A stretch of DNA of 64,000 nt from Altererythrobacter sp. H2 (lineage in GTDB: Bacteria > Pseudomonadota > Alphaproteobacteria > Sphingomonadales > Sphingomonadaceae), in the NCBI RefSeq assembly GCF_035319885.1, contig NZ_CP141285.1, positions 3,046,001 to 3,110,000 of the forward strand, read 5' to 3'. The translations under genes were made by a program, and so were the position numbers. Shown here piece by piece: positions 18,420-29,899 of this stretch; position 1 is the first letter of the stretch, and every line of letters starts with the position of its first letter. The notes beneath the pieces were generated by a model that worked only from the letters and a program-made list of their open reading frames with translations, was not told where the DNA came from and did no database searches.

Positions 18420-19374
18420 TGCAGGTCACCTTTTTCCGGTTTGCTTCATACTGGCCCGAAAGCCGCCCGGTGGCGAGCGCCGGATAGGTCTCGGCGAATT
18501 CCGCCAGGGCGATGCACGCGCGGTTGGTGTCCTTGAGGGCGATCATGGCTTCGGCCAGATAGAGCAGGCTGTCCCCGGCCCGGGCGCCGTTCTTGTCAGC
18601 CTGATAATTGCGCAGGAACCATGTCGCAGCATCGCGCGGCTTGCCATCGTCGAGGAACGCCCGCCCGAGCAGGTTGCGCCCGAAAGAAATCTGCGCGTGA
18701 CGCGGATGCTTATCGACGTACAAAGCGAGTTGCTGCTGGGCTTCGGGATAGAACTTCGCATCCCACAGACGGAAGCCGTAACTGTATTCATCCCCGCCGG
18801 CATCGTCCGTCTGCGGCTTGGCGATGGCCTGAACGGCGGCAAGTCGCTGGGCCGAGGGGCCAGTCGCCGCTGGTGTGGTAGGAGGGCGTGTGGCGGTGCT
18901 TGCTGCGGGCGCGGTCGTGGCGGGCACGGACGTGGCAGGCACGATGGCCGCCGGTGTGGCTGCCACCCCGCCAATCGCCGGACCGGCAAGCGGCGCTGCA
19001 GGCGCTGCGCCGCTTTCCAGTGCGGTCAGCCGGCCCAGGACTTGAGTAAGCGCATTCGCGTTCTGCTCGGTCTGGGCGGTCAGCGTCTGGATCTGCGCTT
19101 CGAGCGCGTCAAGGCGAATAAGGATATCGGTAACCGCAGTCGTGCTCGGCGTGGCCGGGCCGGTACGCGCCGGGGCGCTGTTGTTGATCTCGGGCTCGAA
19201 AAAGCGGCCGTCTCCGCCCGGGAATACCTGCCGCTGAAGCGCGCGCACTTCAGCCTCGAGCTTGCGGATGCGGGCTTCGCCGGTCGCATCCTGGGCCAGT
19301 GCCGGGAAGGCGGTGACGCCTGTTGCCAGCATTGCAAGGGCGCCGACCATGGCGCGGCTGCTCCGGGTGATCAT
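18415..19374 (-). CDS. cpoB: Tol-Pal system protein CpoB/YbgF
   Basis: 319 residues from the ATG at 19374, chosen for its GAGGAG ribosome site and because a signal peptide (MITRSSRAMVGALAMLATG, cleavage near ALAQ) follows directly. After it comes a short coiled coil (RIRKLEAEVRALQRQ), a long Ala/Pro/Thr-rich linker, and a C-terminal TPR region from about residue 195 (YGFRLWDAKFYPEAQQQLALY). The family works in the periplasm, linking Tol-Pal outer-membrane constriction to peptidoglycan synthesis. In many alphaproteobacteria it lies between pal and tilS-ftsH. Here pal and ftsH are absent, but the cpoB-tilS link remains. Confidence 0.9.
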   Translation of the reverse strand: MITRSSRAMVGALAMLATGVTAFPALAQDATGEARIRKLEAEVRALQRQVFPGGDGRFFEPEINNSAPARTGPATPSTTAVTDILIRLDALEAQIQTLTAQTEQNANALTQVLGRLTALESGAAPAAPLAGPAIGGVAATPAAIVPATSVPATTAPAASTATRPPTTPAATGPSAQRLAAVQAIAKPQTDDAGGDEYSYGFRLWDAKFYPEAQQQLALYVDKHPRHAQISFGRNLLGRAFLDDGKPRDAATWFLRNYQADKNGARAGDSLLYLAEAMIALKDTNRACIALAEFAETYPALATGRLSGQYEANRKKVTCN

Positions 19375-19511
19375 CGTTAATCTCGCTCCTCGACCGTCAT
19401 CGTCCGCTACTATGCGGCGGCGGCGCCAACGCAAGCTGAACGACGGGTCTGTTCTGTGCCGAATTGGGGCACCTGTGTCGAGCCAACACCGCGCAAAAAC
19501 GGGGGAAATTG

Positions 19512-20300
19512 TCAGCCGCTGGTGCCACCACGCGCCAGCAGATCCTGAGCCGAAACAGGCATGTCCTTGACCACGGTTTCGCTGTCGGAGAGCTTCGGCA
19601 CCGGTTTGCCATCAACCGTGATGCGCAACGCGTCTGGCCGCCCGGTCCAGATCTGCGGCCCTTCAGCGTCGGCTGGCAGGACGTAACGTTCGTTGAGCGC
19701 CATCTGCTTCTGCATCAGCTGCGCCCCGCTGGCGTCATAGAACTTGACCCAGACGCCGTCTTCCAGCGAGGTGAAGACCACCTGGCCTGCTGCGGCACCA
19801 GCGCCCGGAGCCGGAGATGCCGCAGGATCGACCGGCGCAGCCTGCTCGGCCGGCTCGTCGAGCGGGGCCGGGCCGCTGCCCGGCGCCCAATAACTGCGGT
19901 AGAATGCAAATCCGCCGATCAGCAAAAGGACGGCGGCCAGGGCACTGAGCCAGGCCAGTCCGCGTGAAGGGACGCGGGCCGGATCACCCGGCTCGTAACG
20001 GGGCGCCATCGGCCGGTCGTTGGGATTGTGGCCCAGCTCCGCACGCAGCTGCGCGCCGACTTCCTTGTCGTCCAGCCCGACCGCCTTGGCATAGGTGCGC
20101 GAAAAACCCATCGCGTAGGTGCGCGACGGCAGGCTGGCGAAATCGCCCCGTTCGATCGTTTCGATGTGCCGCAGGGGAATGCGGGTTTCAGCGGCAACCT
20201 GCTCCGCTGTCATACCGGCAGCCTCGCGCGCTCGGCGCAGGCGCTGCCCGGTGTTATCGAGCGGAAGCTGTTCCGCCGAGATGTCGTTATCCTCTGTCAT
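19512..20300 (-). CDS. RodZ-like helix-turn-helix membrane protein
   Basis: 262 residues from the ATG at 20300. The frame is open further upstream, but that part is not protein-like. It has a cytoplasmic helix-turn-helix (about residues 17-80: LRRAREAAGMTAEQVAAETR and PSRTYAMGFSRTYAKAVGL), a single membrane helix near residues 115-140, a Pro/Ala-rich linker, and a C-terminal beta domain of the DUF4115 type (WVKFYDASGAQLMQKQM). This is the RodZ architecture, which ties MreB to the membrane for rod shape. Other HTH_25 proteins share it, so the symbol is withheld. Confidence 0.85.
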   Translation of the reverse strand: MTEDNDISAEQLPLDNTGQRLRRAREAAGMTAEQVAAETRIPLRHIETIERGDFASLPSRTYAMGFSRTYAKAVGLDDKEVGAQLRAELGHNPNDRPMAPRYEPGDPARVPSRGLAWLSALAAVLLLIGGFAFYRSYWAPGSGPAPLDEPAEQAAPVDPAASPAPGAGAAAGQVVFTSLEDGVWVKFYDASGAQLMQKQMALNERYVLPADAEGPQIWTGRPDALRITVDGKPVPKLSDSETVVKDMPVSAQDLLARGGTSG

Positions 20301-20423
20301 TGCGACCCTATCACAGAATATTTTTTCTTTGCGGTGACAAGAGGTCGCACAAGGCCGCGTGTCAAGCGTGTCCGGACGGCAGGTGTCCGAACTCGGCCAG
20401 GACGCACGGAACTGCGGCATGGT

Positions 20424-22694
20424 CTAATCATGCTCAATCCCTCGCTCGCTGGCCCATTCCGAAAGGGCGGCGCGCATGTCAGGCGGAGGGACTGCGAGCC
20501 AGTTGTTCATCGCGGCGGTAATTTCATCAAGGTCGACCTTGCGGACCAGTTCCTTGATCGGTCCGACCGATACAGGGGTAATGGACAGCCGCCGGAACCC
20601 GATGCCGAGCAGGGCAAGCGCTTCAAGGCGCCGCCCCCCCATCTCGCCGCAAACCCCCAGATCGACTCCCTGGCCCGCCACCGCCTGCGATACCCGCCGC
20701 AGAAACCGCAGGATCGCCGGGCTGAGCCAGTCATACCGCTCAGCCAGCTTCGGGTTGGCCCGGTCCGCCGCAAACAGGAACTGGGTCAGATCATTGGTCC
20801 CGACCGACAGGAACGACAGCTTCGGCATAAGCAGGTCCAGCACTTCGGCCAGAGCCGGCACTTCCAGCATCGCGCCGTAGCGGATCGCTTCGGGCAGAAG
20901 CTTGCGATGCCGACGCTGGAACTGGAGCTGTTCGTCGAACACAGCCTTGGCGGCGTCAAACTCCCATGGCTCTGATACCATCGGGAACATGACGTTCAGC
21001 GTGCGGCCAGCAGCCGCGTCGAGCAAGGCACGCGCCTGCGCCTTGAGCAGGCCTTCGCGTTCCAGCGCCAGCCGCAGCGCGCGCCAGCCCATGGCCGGGT
21101 TCTCGTCACTGGCAGCCGATTCCTGCCGAAGATAGGGCACTGCCTTGTCGCCGCCGATATCGACCGTGCGGAAAATCACCGGCTTGTCGCCTGCCGCTTC
21201 CAGCACGTCGCGGTAAAGGCGGGTCTGCCGGTCGCGCTGCGGCAGCGTAGCCGAGACGAGGAACTGGAACTCGGTGCGGAACAGGCCGACCCCGTCCGCA
21301 CCCGACAGCTGCAGCGCGCTCATGTCGTCGCGCAGGCCCGCATTCATCATCACCTGGATGCGCGTGCCGCAACGGGTGAACGGTTCGACATCGCGCATGG
21401 CGGCATAGAGCGCCTGGCGTTCGCGCGATTTGGCGAAGCGACCGTCGAAGGCATCGGCCATCGGCGCCGAGGGGCGGATTGTGGCCGTGCCCTTTTCGGC
21501 ATCGAGCAAGACGGCGTCGCCTTCCCGCACCGCGCCGCGCAACCCGCGGATGCGGCCGAGCACCGGCACCCCCATGGCGCGGGCGACGATCACCACGTGC
21601 GCGGTGAGCGAGCCTTCCTCGAGGATTACCCCCTTCAGCCGCCGCCGGTCATATTCCAGCAGCTCGGCAGGGCCCAGGTTCTTCGCAATCAGGATCGTAT
21701 CCTTGCGCAGGCCTTGGCTGGCCGCAGTGCCCATCTGGCCGCTGACAATCCGCAGGAGGCGGTTCGACAGGTCCTCCAGGTCATGCATCCGGTCAGCCAG
21801 CAGGGGATCGTCGATCTCCCGCATCCGCATCCGGGTGCGCTGCTGGACCCGTTCGATCGCGGCTTCGGCGGTCAGGCCGGAATCGATCGCCTCGTTGATC
21901 CGGCGCGACCAGCCTTCGTCGTAGGCGAACATCTTGTAGGTCTCGAGCACTTCCTCGTGCTCGCCACCGCCGCCGAATTCGGCCTGGCTGGCCATCGATT
22001 CGATCTGTTCGCGCATCCGGTCGAAGGCGCGGAACACCCGCTGGCGCTCGGCCTCGGTGTCTTCGGCCATGACGTGCTCGATCGTGACCCGCGGCTGGTG
22101 GTAGACGGCAAATCCCGCGGCCAGCCCCTTGACCAGCGGCAGGCCGGAGACCGTCTGCGGCTCGGTGTTCAGCTGCGATGCACCGAAAGCGTCTTCCTCG
22201 TCGATCAGCTCGGCATTCGCGATCATTTCGGAAAGAACCATTGCAGTGGTCTGCAACGCTTCGATCTCGACATCTTCGTAACGGCGTGGATCGACGTGCT
22301 GGACGCACAAAGTGCCGACCGCCCGCTCGCGGTAGACGATTGGCACCCCGGCAAAGGAGTGAAACTTGTCCTCGCCGGTTTCGGGCCGGTACTGGAAGTC
22401 GGGATGGGCCTTGGCCTCGGCCAGGTTGAGCGTCTCGACGTTTGCGGCGATCGTGCCGGTCAGCCCTTCGCCAATCGCCATGCGGGTGACGTGGACCGCA
22501 CTCTGGTTCAGACCACGAGTGGCGAAGAGCTCGAGCATCCCCTCCCGCAGGAGGTAGATCGAGCAGACCTCGCTGTCGAAACTTTCGCCGATGATCTCCA
22601 CCACCCGGTCCAGCTTGGACTGGGCAGGAAGGCGCGAGGCCATGACCTCGTGCATCCTTGTCAGGATGGTGCGTGCGGCGGCTGCTGCTCCCAT
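20424..22694 (-). CDS. ptsP: Phosphoenolpyruvate-protein phosphotransferase PtsP (enzyme I-Ntr)
   Basis: 756 residues: an N-terminal GAF domain (about 20-165) and a PTS enzyme I module. The phosphorylated histidine is H366 in SLTAHVVIVARA, and the PEP-binding C-terminal half includes FRTEFQFL, GTNDLTQF and GVCGEMGG with the conserved Cys. It passes phosphate from PEP to NPr and then EIIA-Ntr, a regulatory chain linked to nitrogen and potassium status rather than sugar uptake. No PTS permease is in the window, consistent with sugar entry by MFS carriers here. Confidence 0.95.
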   Translation of the reverse strand: MGAAAAARTILTRMHEVMASRLPAQSKLDRVVEIIGESFDSEVCSIYLLREGMLELFATRGLNQSAVHVTRMAIGEGLTGTIAANVETLNLAEAKAHPDFQYRPETGEDKFHSFAGVPIVYRERAVGTLCVQHVDPRRYEDVEIEALQTTAMVLSEMIANAELIDEEDAFGASQLNTEPQTVSGLPLVKGLAAGFAVYHQPRVTIEHVMAEDTEAERQRVFRAFDRMREQIESMASQAEFGGGGEHEEVLETYKMFAYDEGWSRRINEAIDSGLTAEAAIERVQQRTRMRMREIDDPLLADRMHDLEDLSNRLLRIVSGQMGTAASQGLRKDTILIAKNLGPAELLEYDRRRLKGVILEEGSLTAHVVIVARAMGVPVLGRIRGLRGAVREGDAVLLDAEKGTATIRPSAPMADAFDGRFAKSRERQALYAAMRDVEPFTRCGTRIQVMMNAGLRDDMSALQLSGADGVGLFRTEFQFLVSATLPQRDRQTRLYRDVLEAAGDKPVIFRTVDIGGDKAVPYLRQESAASDENPAMGWRALRLALEREGLLKAQARALLDAAAGRTLNVMFPMVSEPWEFDAAKAVFDEQLQFQRRHRKLLPEAIRYGAMLEVPALAEVLDLLMPKLSFLSVGTNDLTQFLFAADRANPKLAERYDWLSPAILRFLRRVSQAVAGQGVDLGVCGEMGGRRLEALALLGIGFRRLSITPVSVGPIKELVRKVDLDEITAAMNNWLAVPPPDMRAALSEWASERGIEHD

Positions 22695-22822
22695 GGCACG
22701 GTGCTATAGCACATGCAGTCGATCGTGAAACCGACACGATTGCCGTATTTCGACCAGTGGAAGCCTTGGGCCGGGGGTGGCGACGGGCACCGCACAAGGG
22801 CGCCCGGTCGCCGCGAGGCCAC

Positions 22823-22990
22823 TCAGATGGTGGCGAGTTCTTCCTTGATACGGAGTTTCTGGCGCTTGAGTGCCTGGACCCTCGCCGCATCCGGTATCGG
22901 CCGGCTCATTTCCTCGCGCAAGCGCGATTCAAGTCCGGCATGCTTGCTTTCGAGGGCGTCTGTGTGGGCTTGCACTGGGCTCGATGCCAT
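22823..22990 (-). CDS. YdcH/DUF465 family small protein (copy 1)
   Basis: 55 residues from the ATG at 22990, which has an AAGGAGAAG ribosome site; the longer frame upstream is not needed. It is a short helical hairpin (VQAHTDALESKHAGLESRL, then ALKRQKLRIKEELATI), the pattern of the YdcH/DUF465 family. Function is not established; members are small coiled-coil proteins. It is divergent from a second family member at 23143. Confidence 0.8.
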   Translation of the reverse strand: MASSPVQAHTDALESKHAGLESRLREEMSRPIPDAARVQALKRQKLRIKEELATI

Positions 22991-23142
22991 CGGCTTCTCC
23001 TTCCATGGGTTGATCCCTGGAGCGACTCGCCCGGGCGGACGCGCCGCTGAGGGCATAGAACCACATCGATACCCCCTTGCGAACCCCCTGCGGCTCCGTA
23101 AACGGCAGATACGCGCCTGGGTGCGACGGATGGGGGTGGTTG

Positions 23143-23340
23143 GTGACCGAACAGGAAATGCGCAAACGGCTGGCGACGCTGCGGATCGAGCACCGCGATC
23201 TCGACGCTGCCATCAACGCGCTGACCGATTCCGGATCGACTGATCAGTTGCAGATTGCCCGGCTGAAGAAACGCAAGCTGATGCTGCGGGACCAGATCGC
23301 CCTGATCGAGGACCAGCTAATCCCGGATATCATCGCCTGA
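23143..23340 (+). CDS. YdcH/DUF465 family small protein (copy 2)
   Basis: 65 residues from a GTG at 23143. An ATG at 23158 is the alternative, while the upstream extension is Gly-rich and not family-like. It has the same helical-hairpin pattern as copy 1 (EMRKRLATLRIEHRDLDAAI, then ARLKKRKLMLRDQIALIEDQL) but different sequence, so an old duplication. It is followed by rcdA after about 95 bases in the same direction, which may mean co-expression with a cell-cycle factor. Confidence 0.78.
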   Translation: MTEQEMRKRLATLRIEHRDLDAAINALTDSGSTDQLQIARLKKRKLMLRDQIALIEDQLIPDIIA

Positions 23341-23434
23341 ACCGTCCCCCTGCGGGACAGGGCAGAACTTGATGGTTACTTCCGGGAACCAATTCTGGCC
23401 AAAGCCCGATTGCGGTCGTAGCGCTGGAGGCAGG

Positions 23435-23902
23435 ATGAACCAACCGAGCGACATCAGCGAGCCGATCATCGAAGCGCTCTACAGCGAGGCCCTCGTGCTG
23501 GCCGACGAGGTGCGCTCGGTGTTCGACCTGCGCCATGTCGCCGGTGCCGACTTCGATGGCGACCGGCTACGCTTCGCCATGTCGGTTGAAGGCCTGCGCA
23601 CCACCACCCGGATCATGCATGTGCTCGCCTGGCTGCTCAACCAGCGCGCCTACCTGAGCGGCGACATGACCGAGTTCCAGTTGCGGCGCCATGGCACCCT
23701 GCCGCTTGACCGGCCATCCGATCCGGAAAACCTGGCGATCCTGGAAAAGCCGACCCGGGACCTGATCGAAGCGACCGAAACGCTGCACGGCCGGGTATCC
23801 CGGCTCGACAAAGCCTGGCGCGCCGGGTTCGCCGGTCGTCCAAGCGGCATACGCGATCTGCACGAGCGGCTGGGCCGCGAACTGCGCGTGGTCGGCCACT
23901 AA
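23435..23902 (+). CDS. rcdA: RcdA/DUF1465 family protein, regulator of CtrA degradation
   Basis: 155 residues from the ATG at 23435, which has a GGAGGCAGG ribosome site. The sequence is the DUF1465 family throughout (EALYSEALVLADEVRSVFDL, AMSVEGLRTTTRIMHVLAWLLNQRAYLSGDM). In Caulobacter RcdA is an adaptor that helps deliver CtrA and other proteins to ClpXP at the swarmer-to-stalked transition, acting as a small helical bundle. This is a strong alphaproteobacterial marker. Whether it controls CtrA here is inferred by homology. Confidence 0.85.
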   Translation: MNQPSDISEPIIEALYSEALVLADEVRSVFDLRHVAGADFDGDRLRFAMSVEGLRTTTRIMHVLAWLLNQRAYLSGDMTEFQLRRHGTLPLDRPSDPENLAILEKPTRDLIEATETLHGRVSRLDKAWRAGFAGRPSGIRDLHERLGRELRVVGH

Positions 23903-23910
23903 TTCCCTCG

Positions 23911-25383
<1,473 letters not shown>

Positions 25384-25412
25384 GCGGTCTCTCCCCTTTT
25401 GTCAGGCGTGAC

Positions 25413-26315
25413 ATGCCGCAAGCCTGCCCCCATATGCAAGCAATGGCAGGAGCTCCCCCCAAACCATGGCCGACCGGCCTGTCCGAACAGTGCGAGCCGC
25501 TGGTGCGGCGGGTGCTGGCACCCAACCCCTCGCCCTATACCTACACCGGCACGCAGACTTACCTGGTCGGTGCGGGCGCTGACGTGGCGGTGATCGACCC
25601 CGGGCCGGCAGACCCGGCGCATATCGACGCGATTGTCGCAGCCGTGGGCGAGGCCCGCATTGCCGCGATCATGTGCACCCATACCCACCGTGACCACTCC
25701 CCCGCTGCCCGCCCGCTGGCCACACGCACCGGTGCCCCGATCGTTGGCTGCGCTCCGCTCGCGATCGACAGCGACCTGCCCCGCTCTGACGAGAGCTTCG
25801 ACCATGACTACGCACCTGACCGCGTGATGGAAGACGGCGAGGCGATGACCGGAACCGGCTGGACCCTGCGCGCAATCGCCACGCCCGGCCATGTCTCCAA
25901 CCACCTGTGCTTTGCGCTGGAGGAAAGCGGCGCGCTGTTCACGGGCGATCACGTGATGGCGTGGTCGACCAGCGTGGTCGTGCCGCCGGATGGTGACATG
26001 GGCGACTACATGAAGAGCCTCGACCGGCTCTACGCGCGTGAGGACCGGGTCTATTATCCGGCGCATGGCCCGGCGGTGGACAAGCCGCGCCAGCTGGTAC
26101 GCGGTATGATCGGCCACCGCCGCCAGCGCGAGGCGCAGATCCTGCGCCTGCTCGGCGAAACCGCGCGCACCGCCGGCGAGTTCGTGCCCGCAATGTACAA
26201 AGGGCTCGACCCCCGCCTCAGTGGTGCCGCGGAAATGAGCGTGACGGCCCATCTGATCGATCTGGAACGGCGCGGACTTGTCGCGCGTTCGGATGGCATA
26301 TGGCAGACGATCTGA
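25413..26315 (+). CDS. MBL-fold metallo-hydrolase (LACTB2-like)
   Basis: 300 residues. The metallo-beta-lactamase fold shows the metal motif THTHRDH (HxHxDH), then GHVSNHLCF, FTGDHVMAW and YPAHGP, with a C-terminal winged-helix segment (AAEMSVTAHLIDLERRGLV) as in LACTB2-type proteins. Relatives hydrolyse thioesters or nucleic acids; the substrate here is unknown. In-frame ATGs at 25434 and 25443 are alternative starts. The end overlaps the next gene by 16 bases, so they are translated together. Confidence 0.85.
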   Translation: MPQACPHMQAMAGAPPKPWPTGLSEQCEPLVRRVLAPNPSPYTYTGTQTYLVGAGADVAVIDPGPADPAHIDAIVAAVGEARIAAIMCTHTHRDHSPAARPLATRTGAPIVGCAPLAIDSDLPRSDESFDHDYAPDRVMEDGEAMTGTGWTLRAIATPGHVSNHLCFALEESGALFTGDHVMAWSTSVVVPPDGDMGDYMKSLDRLYAREDRVYYPAHGPAVDKPRQLVRGMIGHRRQREAQILRLLGETARTAGEFVPAMYKGLDPRLSGAAEMSVTAHLIDLERRGLVARSDGIWQTI

Positions 26316-26977
26316 AAACGTCCGGGCCCGATTCAACCCGGCCTGCGCTCGCCCGGGTGCAGGCAGCGCCATGGTTGATCGTGATCGGGCTGATCGCGCT
26401 CAGCGCCTGGCTGGGCTGGCGCGCTTTCGGACCTGATCCGACTGAGGGCGATCCGATTGCCACAACGCTGGTTGCCTTCCAGGAACAGAACCGCCTGACC
26501 GTGTTCAGCGCGCAGCTTTCCCCCGTCGTCGCCAACGAAGACAGCCGCTTCTTCGGCGCCCTCAAGAGCCGCCAGGTCGCAGTGATCCCGGCGCGGGTCG
26601 ACTATTCGATCGACCTGTCGCGGATCGAGGCAAGGCGCCTTCAATGGGATGCGGCCAGTACGACCCTTTCCGTCCAGCTTCCCCCGGTGCGCGTCGGAGT
26701 CCCCAATCTTGACGAGGGCCGCGCCCAGTATTTGCGTGAAGGCGTGTGGATCACCCGCGAGGCTCAGGACAAGCTGACCCGCGCCAACACCCGCCTGGCG
26801 GAACAGCAGGCGATGGAACAGGCCGCCAACCCGGTGCTGATGCGGCTTGCACGCGAGGCCGGGCGAACCGCCGTGCGCCAGAACCTCGCCATTCCGCTCC
26901 ACGTGGCCGGGTTCGGCGACGTCAAGGTGGAGGTTCGCTACGACGGCGAGGCAGCGCCACGGATCGGGCCAAATTGA
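26300..26977 (+). CDS. DUF4230 membrane-anchored protein
   Basis: 225 residues. A single membrane helix (about residues 24-43, PWLIVIGLIALSAWLGW) is followed by an extracytoplasmic domain matching DUF4230 (AVIPARVDYSIDLSRIE, STTLSVQLPPVRVGVPNLD) with a helical C-terminal half. Function of the family is unknown. It overlaps the MBL-fold gene by 16 bases. Confidence 0.75.
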   Translation: MADDLKTSGPDSTRPALARVQAAPWLIVIGLIALSAWLGWRAFGPDPTEGDPIATTLVAFQEQNRLTVFSAQLSPVVANEDSRFFGALKSRQVAVIPARVDYSIDLSRIEARRLQWDAASTTLSVQLPPVRVGVPNLDEGRAQYLREGVWITREAQDKLTRANTRLAEQQAMEQAANPVLMRLAREAGRTAVRQNLAIPLHVAGFGDVKVEVRYDGEAAPRIGPN

Positions 26978-27046
26978 CCTTGCCCAGCTTGCGGTAGTAT
27001 ATTGCCGAAAAAGGGTCGCAGTTCCACGGGAGAGGGGGATTGCGCC

Positions 27047-27820
27047 ATGGCAACCACTGCACAAGCACGGACGGCACAAGCCGAAAGCACACGCTTCTTC
27101 ACGACAATGGCCTTCGTCATGTCGGCGGTGATCATCGCCGGCTTCTCGCTTCACCTCGCAATGGGCCGCTCAAGCTTTGACGCCCCCTTGGCCTATCACG
27201 TCCACGGCGTAATCTTCATGAGTTGGATCGGTCTCTATCTTGCGCAGCACGTGACGATGGGAGCGGGCAATCGTGCGCTGCACATAAGCCTCGGAAAGCT
27301 GGCCTATGTCTGGATTCCGGTGATGGTGGCGGCGGGAGGCATGATCATCCTGGTCTCGGTTCGCTCCGCTGGCAGCCCGCCTTTCTTCGATCGGAACGAA
27401 TTCCTCGTCAGCAATACGGCGCTGCTGCTGTGCTTCGGCGGGCTCTGCCTCTGGGCGCTGCGCCAGCGGCGGTATACCGGCTGGCATCGCAGGCTCATGC
27501 TGGTGGCGATGGCCGTGCTGACGGGCCCGGGGCTCGGCCGCCTGCTCCCGCTTCCTCTGATGATGCCCTGGTCATGGACCGCGACATTTCTTGCCACGCT
27601 GGCCTTCCCCGTGATCGGCATGGGCTACGACCTGCGCCGGCACGGCCAGGTCCATCCGGCTTACTGGTGGGGTACGGGGGTCTATGTCGCTGTCTTCGTC
27701 GGCTCGATGCTGCTCGCCTATTCGCCGGTCGGCTATGCGATGACGGAATGGGTGGTCGCGGGAACGCCCGGGGCGGAGCGGCCGATGGAAGCCTTCATAC
27801 CGCCGGGGTTCGCCATGTAA
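27047..27820 (+). CDS. Conserved seven-helix membrane protein of unknown function
   Basis: 257 residues from the ATG at 27047, chosen for the GAGAGGGGG ribosome site. About seven hydrophobic helices carry conserved-looking histidines near membrane faces (YHVHGVIFM, LAQHVTMG, LHISLGKLAY, GWHRRLMLV), the layout seen in DUF2306-like or haem-binding membrane proteins. That resemblance is weak and I assign no function. It stands alone between DUF4230 and nadA. Confidence 0.7.
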   Translation: MATTAQARTAQAESTRFFTTMAFVMSAVIIAGFSLHLAMGRSSFDAPLAYHVHGVIFMSWIGLYLAQHVTMGAGNRALHISLGKLAYVWIPVMVAAGGMIILVSVRSAGSPPFFDRNEFLVSNTALLLCFGGLCLWALRQRRYTGWHRRLMLVAMAVLTGPGLGRLLPLPLMMPWSWTATFLATLAFPVIGMGYDLRRHGQVHPAYWWGTGVYVAVFVGSMLLAYSPVGYAMTEWVVAGTPGAERPMEAFIPPGFAM

Positions 27821-27834
27821 TCGGCTTGTAGACA

Positions 27835-27852
27835 GGGCAACCCCGGTTGCCC
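27835..27852. repeat. Inverted repeat before nadA
   Basis: GGGCAACC and GGTTGCCC are perfect complements around a 2-base centre, in the 104-base gap between the membrane protein and nadA. There is no T-run on either strand. It could be a weak terminator of the upstream gene or a binding site for a nadA regulator; the sequence does not decide. Confidence 0.4.
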
Positions 27853-27924
27853 GGAACGCACTCGCATTACGGTCCGTTCGGTTTATAGAGGGCGCCAAAT
27901 CGACGCCCCGAAAAAGGACGGACC

Positions 27925-28907
<983 letters not shown>

Positions 28908-28911
<4 letters not shown>

Positions 28912-29816
28912 TCTGCCTTTTCGGTTTGCGGCGAGGCAGCACGCGCCAGCACCAGCGCGCCGCCGAGCAGCGCCATCCCGAAGACGTCGAGCAAGGTCAT
29001 CGTCTCGCCGAACACCAGCCAGCCGGTCAGCGCACCGATGGCCGGTTGCGTCAGCAGCGCCAGCCCGATCACCACCGCGCTGAAGTGGCGCAGGGCGAAC
29101 ACCAGCAGCCCCTGCCCGATCAGCTGCCCCAGCACGGCCAGCGCGATCAGCGGCCCCCAGTTGGTCGGCCAGACCGGCTCGCCCAGGGCCAGCGCAAGCG
29201 CAAGCAGCAAGGGCGCGCCGGCCAGGCTTGACCAGAACAGGATCGTCCAGCTGCCCAGCGTGCCCCGCTGGCGCTGCAGCACGATCAGGTAGATCGCGTA
29301 GAGCAGCCCGGCGAGGAGGCAGAACAGGTCACCCAGCAGGGTGTCGGGTGAAATCTCCAGGCTGCGGCCCAGCAGGGTCGCGGCGCCCGCCAGCGCCATC
29401 AGGATCGCGCCGGTCTCGCCCGCATGGGGCAAGCGGCGCAGGGCGATGAAGGCCCAGACCATCAGGATCAGGCTGCCCGAATTGCCGAACAGGGTGGCAT
29501 TGCCGATCCGGGTCAGCCCGATGCCGACATGCCAGCTGGCAAGATCGAGCGCAAAGGCCATCCCGGCCACCGCCAGCAGCACCAGCCCGCGGCGGGGCAC
29601 AGCCAGCGGGCGTTCCCCCTGCGCCTGCGCCAGCCACAGCACGAACGGCAGGGCGAGGGCGAGCCGCCAGAACCCGCTCGATACCGGACCGGTGTCCGCC
29701 AGCCGTACGAACCACGGCCCCAGCGCCAGCGCGACATTGCCCCCAAGCAGCGCCAGCAGCAGCAGCCAGCGCGGCCAGATTCGGCTATCGCTATTCGCGG
29801 TGGTTGCATTGCCCAT
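28908..29816 (-). CDS. DMT-superfamily (EamA) transporter
   Basis: 302 residues from the ATG at 29816; the frame opens further upstream but without protein-like content. About ten membrane helices in two EamA repeats (PVSSGFWRLALALPFVLWLA in the first, SLAGAPLLLALALALGEPVW and LLTQPAIGALTGWLVFGE in the second). Such proteins export amino acids, metabolites or drugs; the substrate is unknown. It is divergent from the old yellow enzyme gene. Confidence 0.85.
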
Positions 29817-29899
29817 CGCCGCGCAATAGCTGTGATTGCGCAATTGCCAATCATCTTGCGATTTGCGGGGCCAAAACAAAAAGAAGGGGCATTCCTGAC

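Noticed and set aside
20424-22694. Enzyme I of a sugar-transporting PTS
   Set aside because: The N-terminal GAF domain and absence of any EIIB/EIIC gene fit the nitrogen-type PtsP instead.
27835-27852. Rho-independent terminator before nadA
   Set aside because: The inverted repeat has no following T-run on either strand; kept only as an unexplained repeat.
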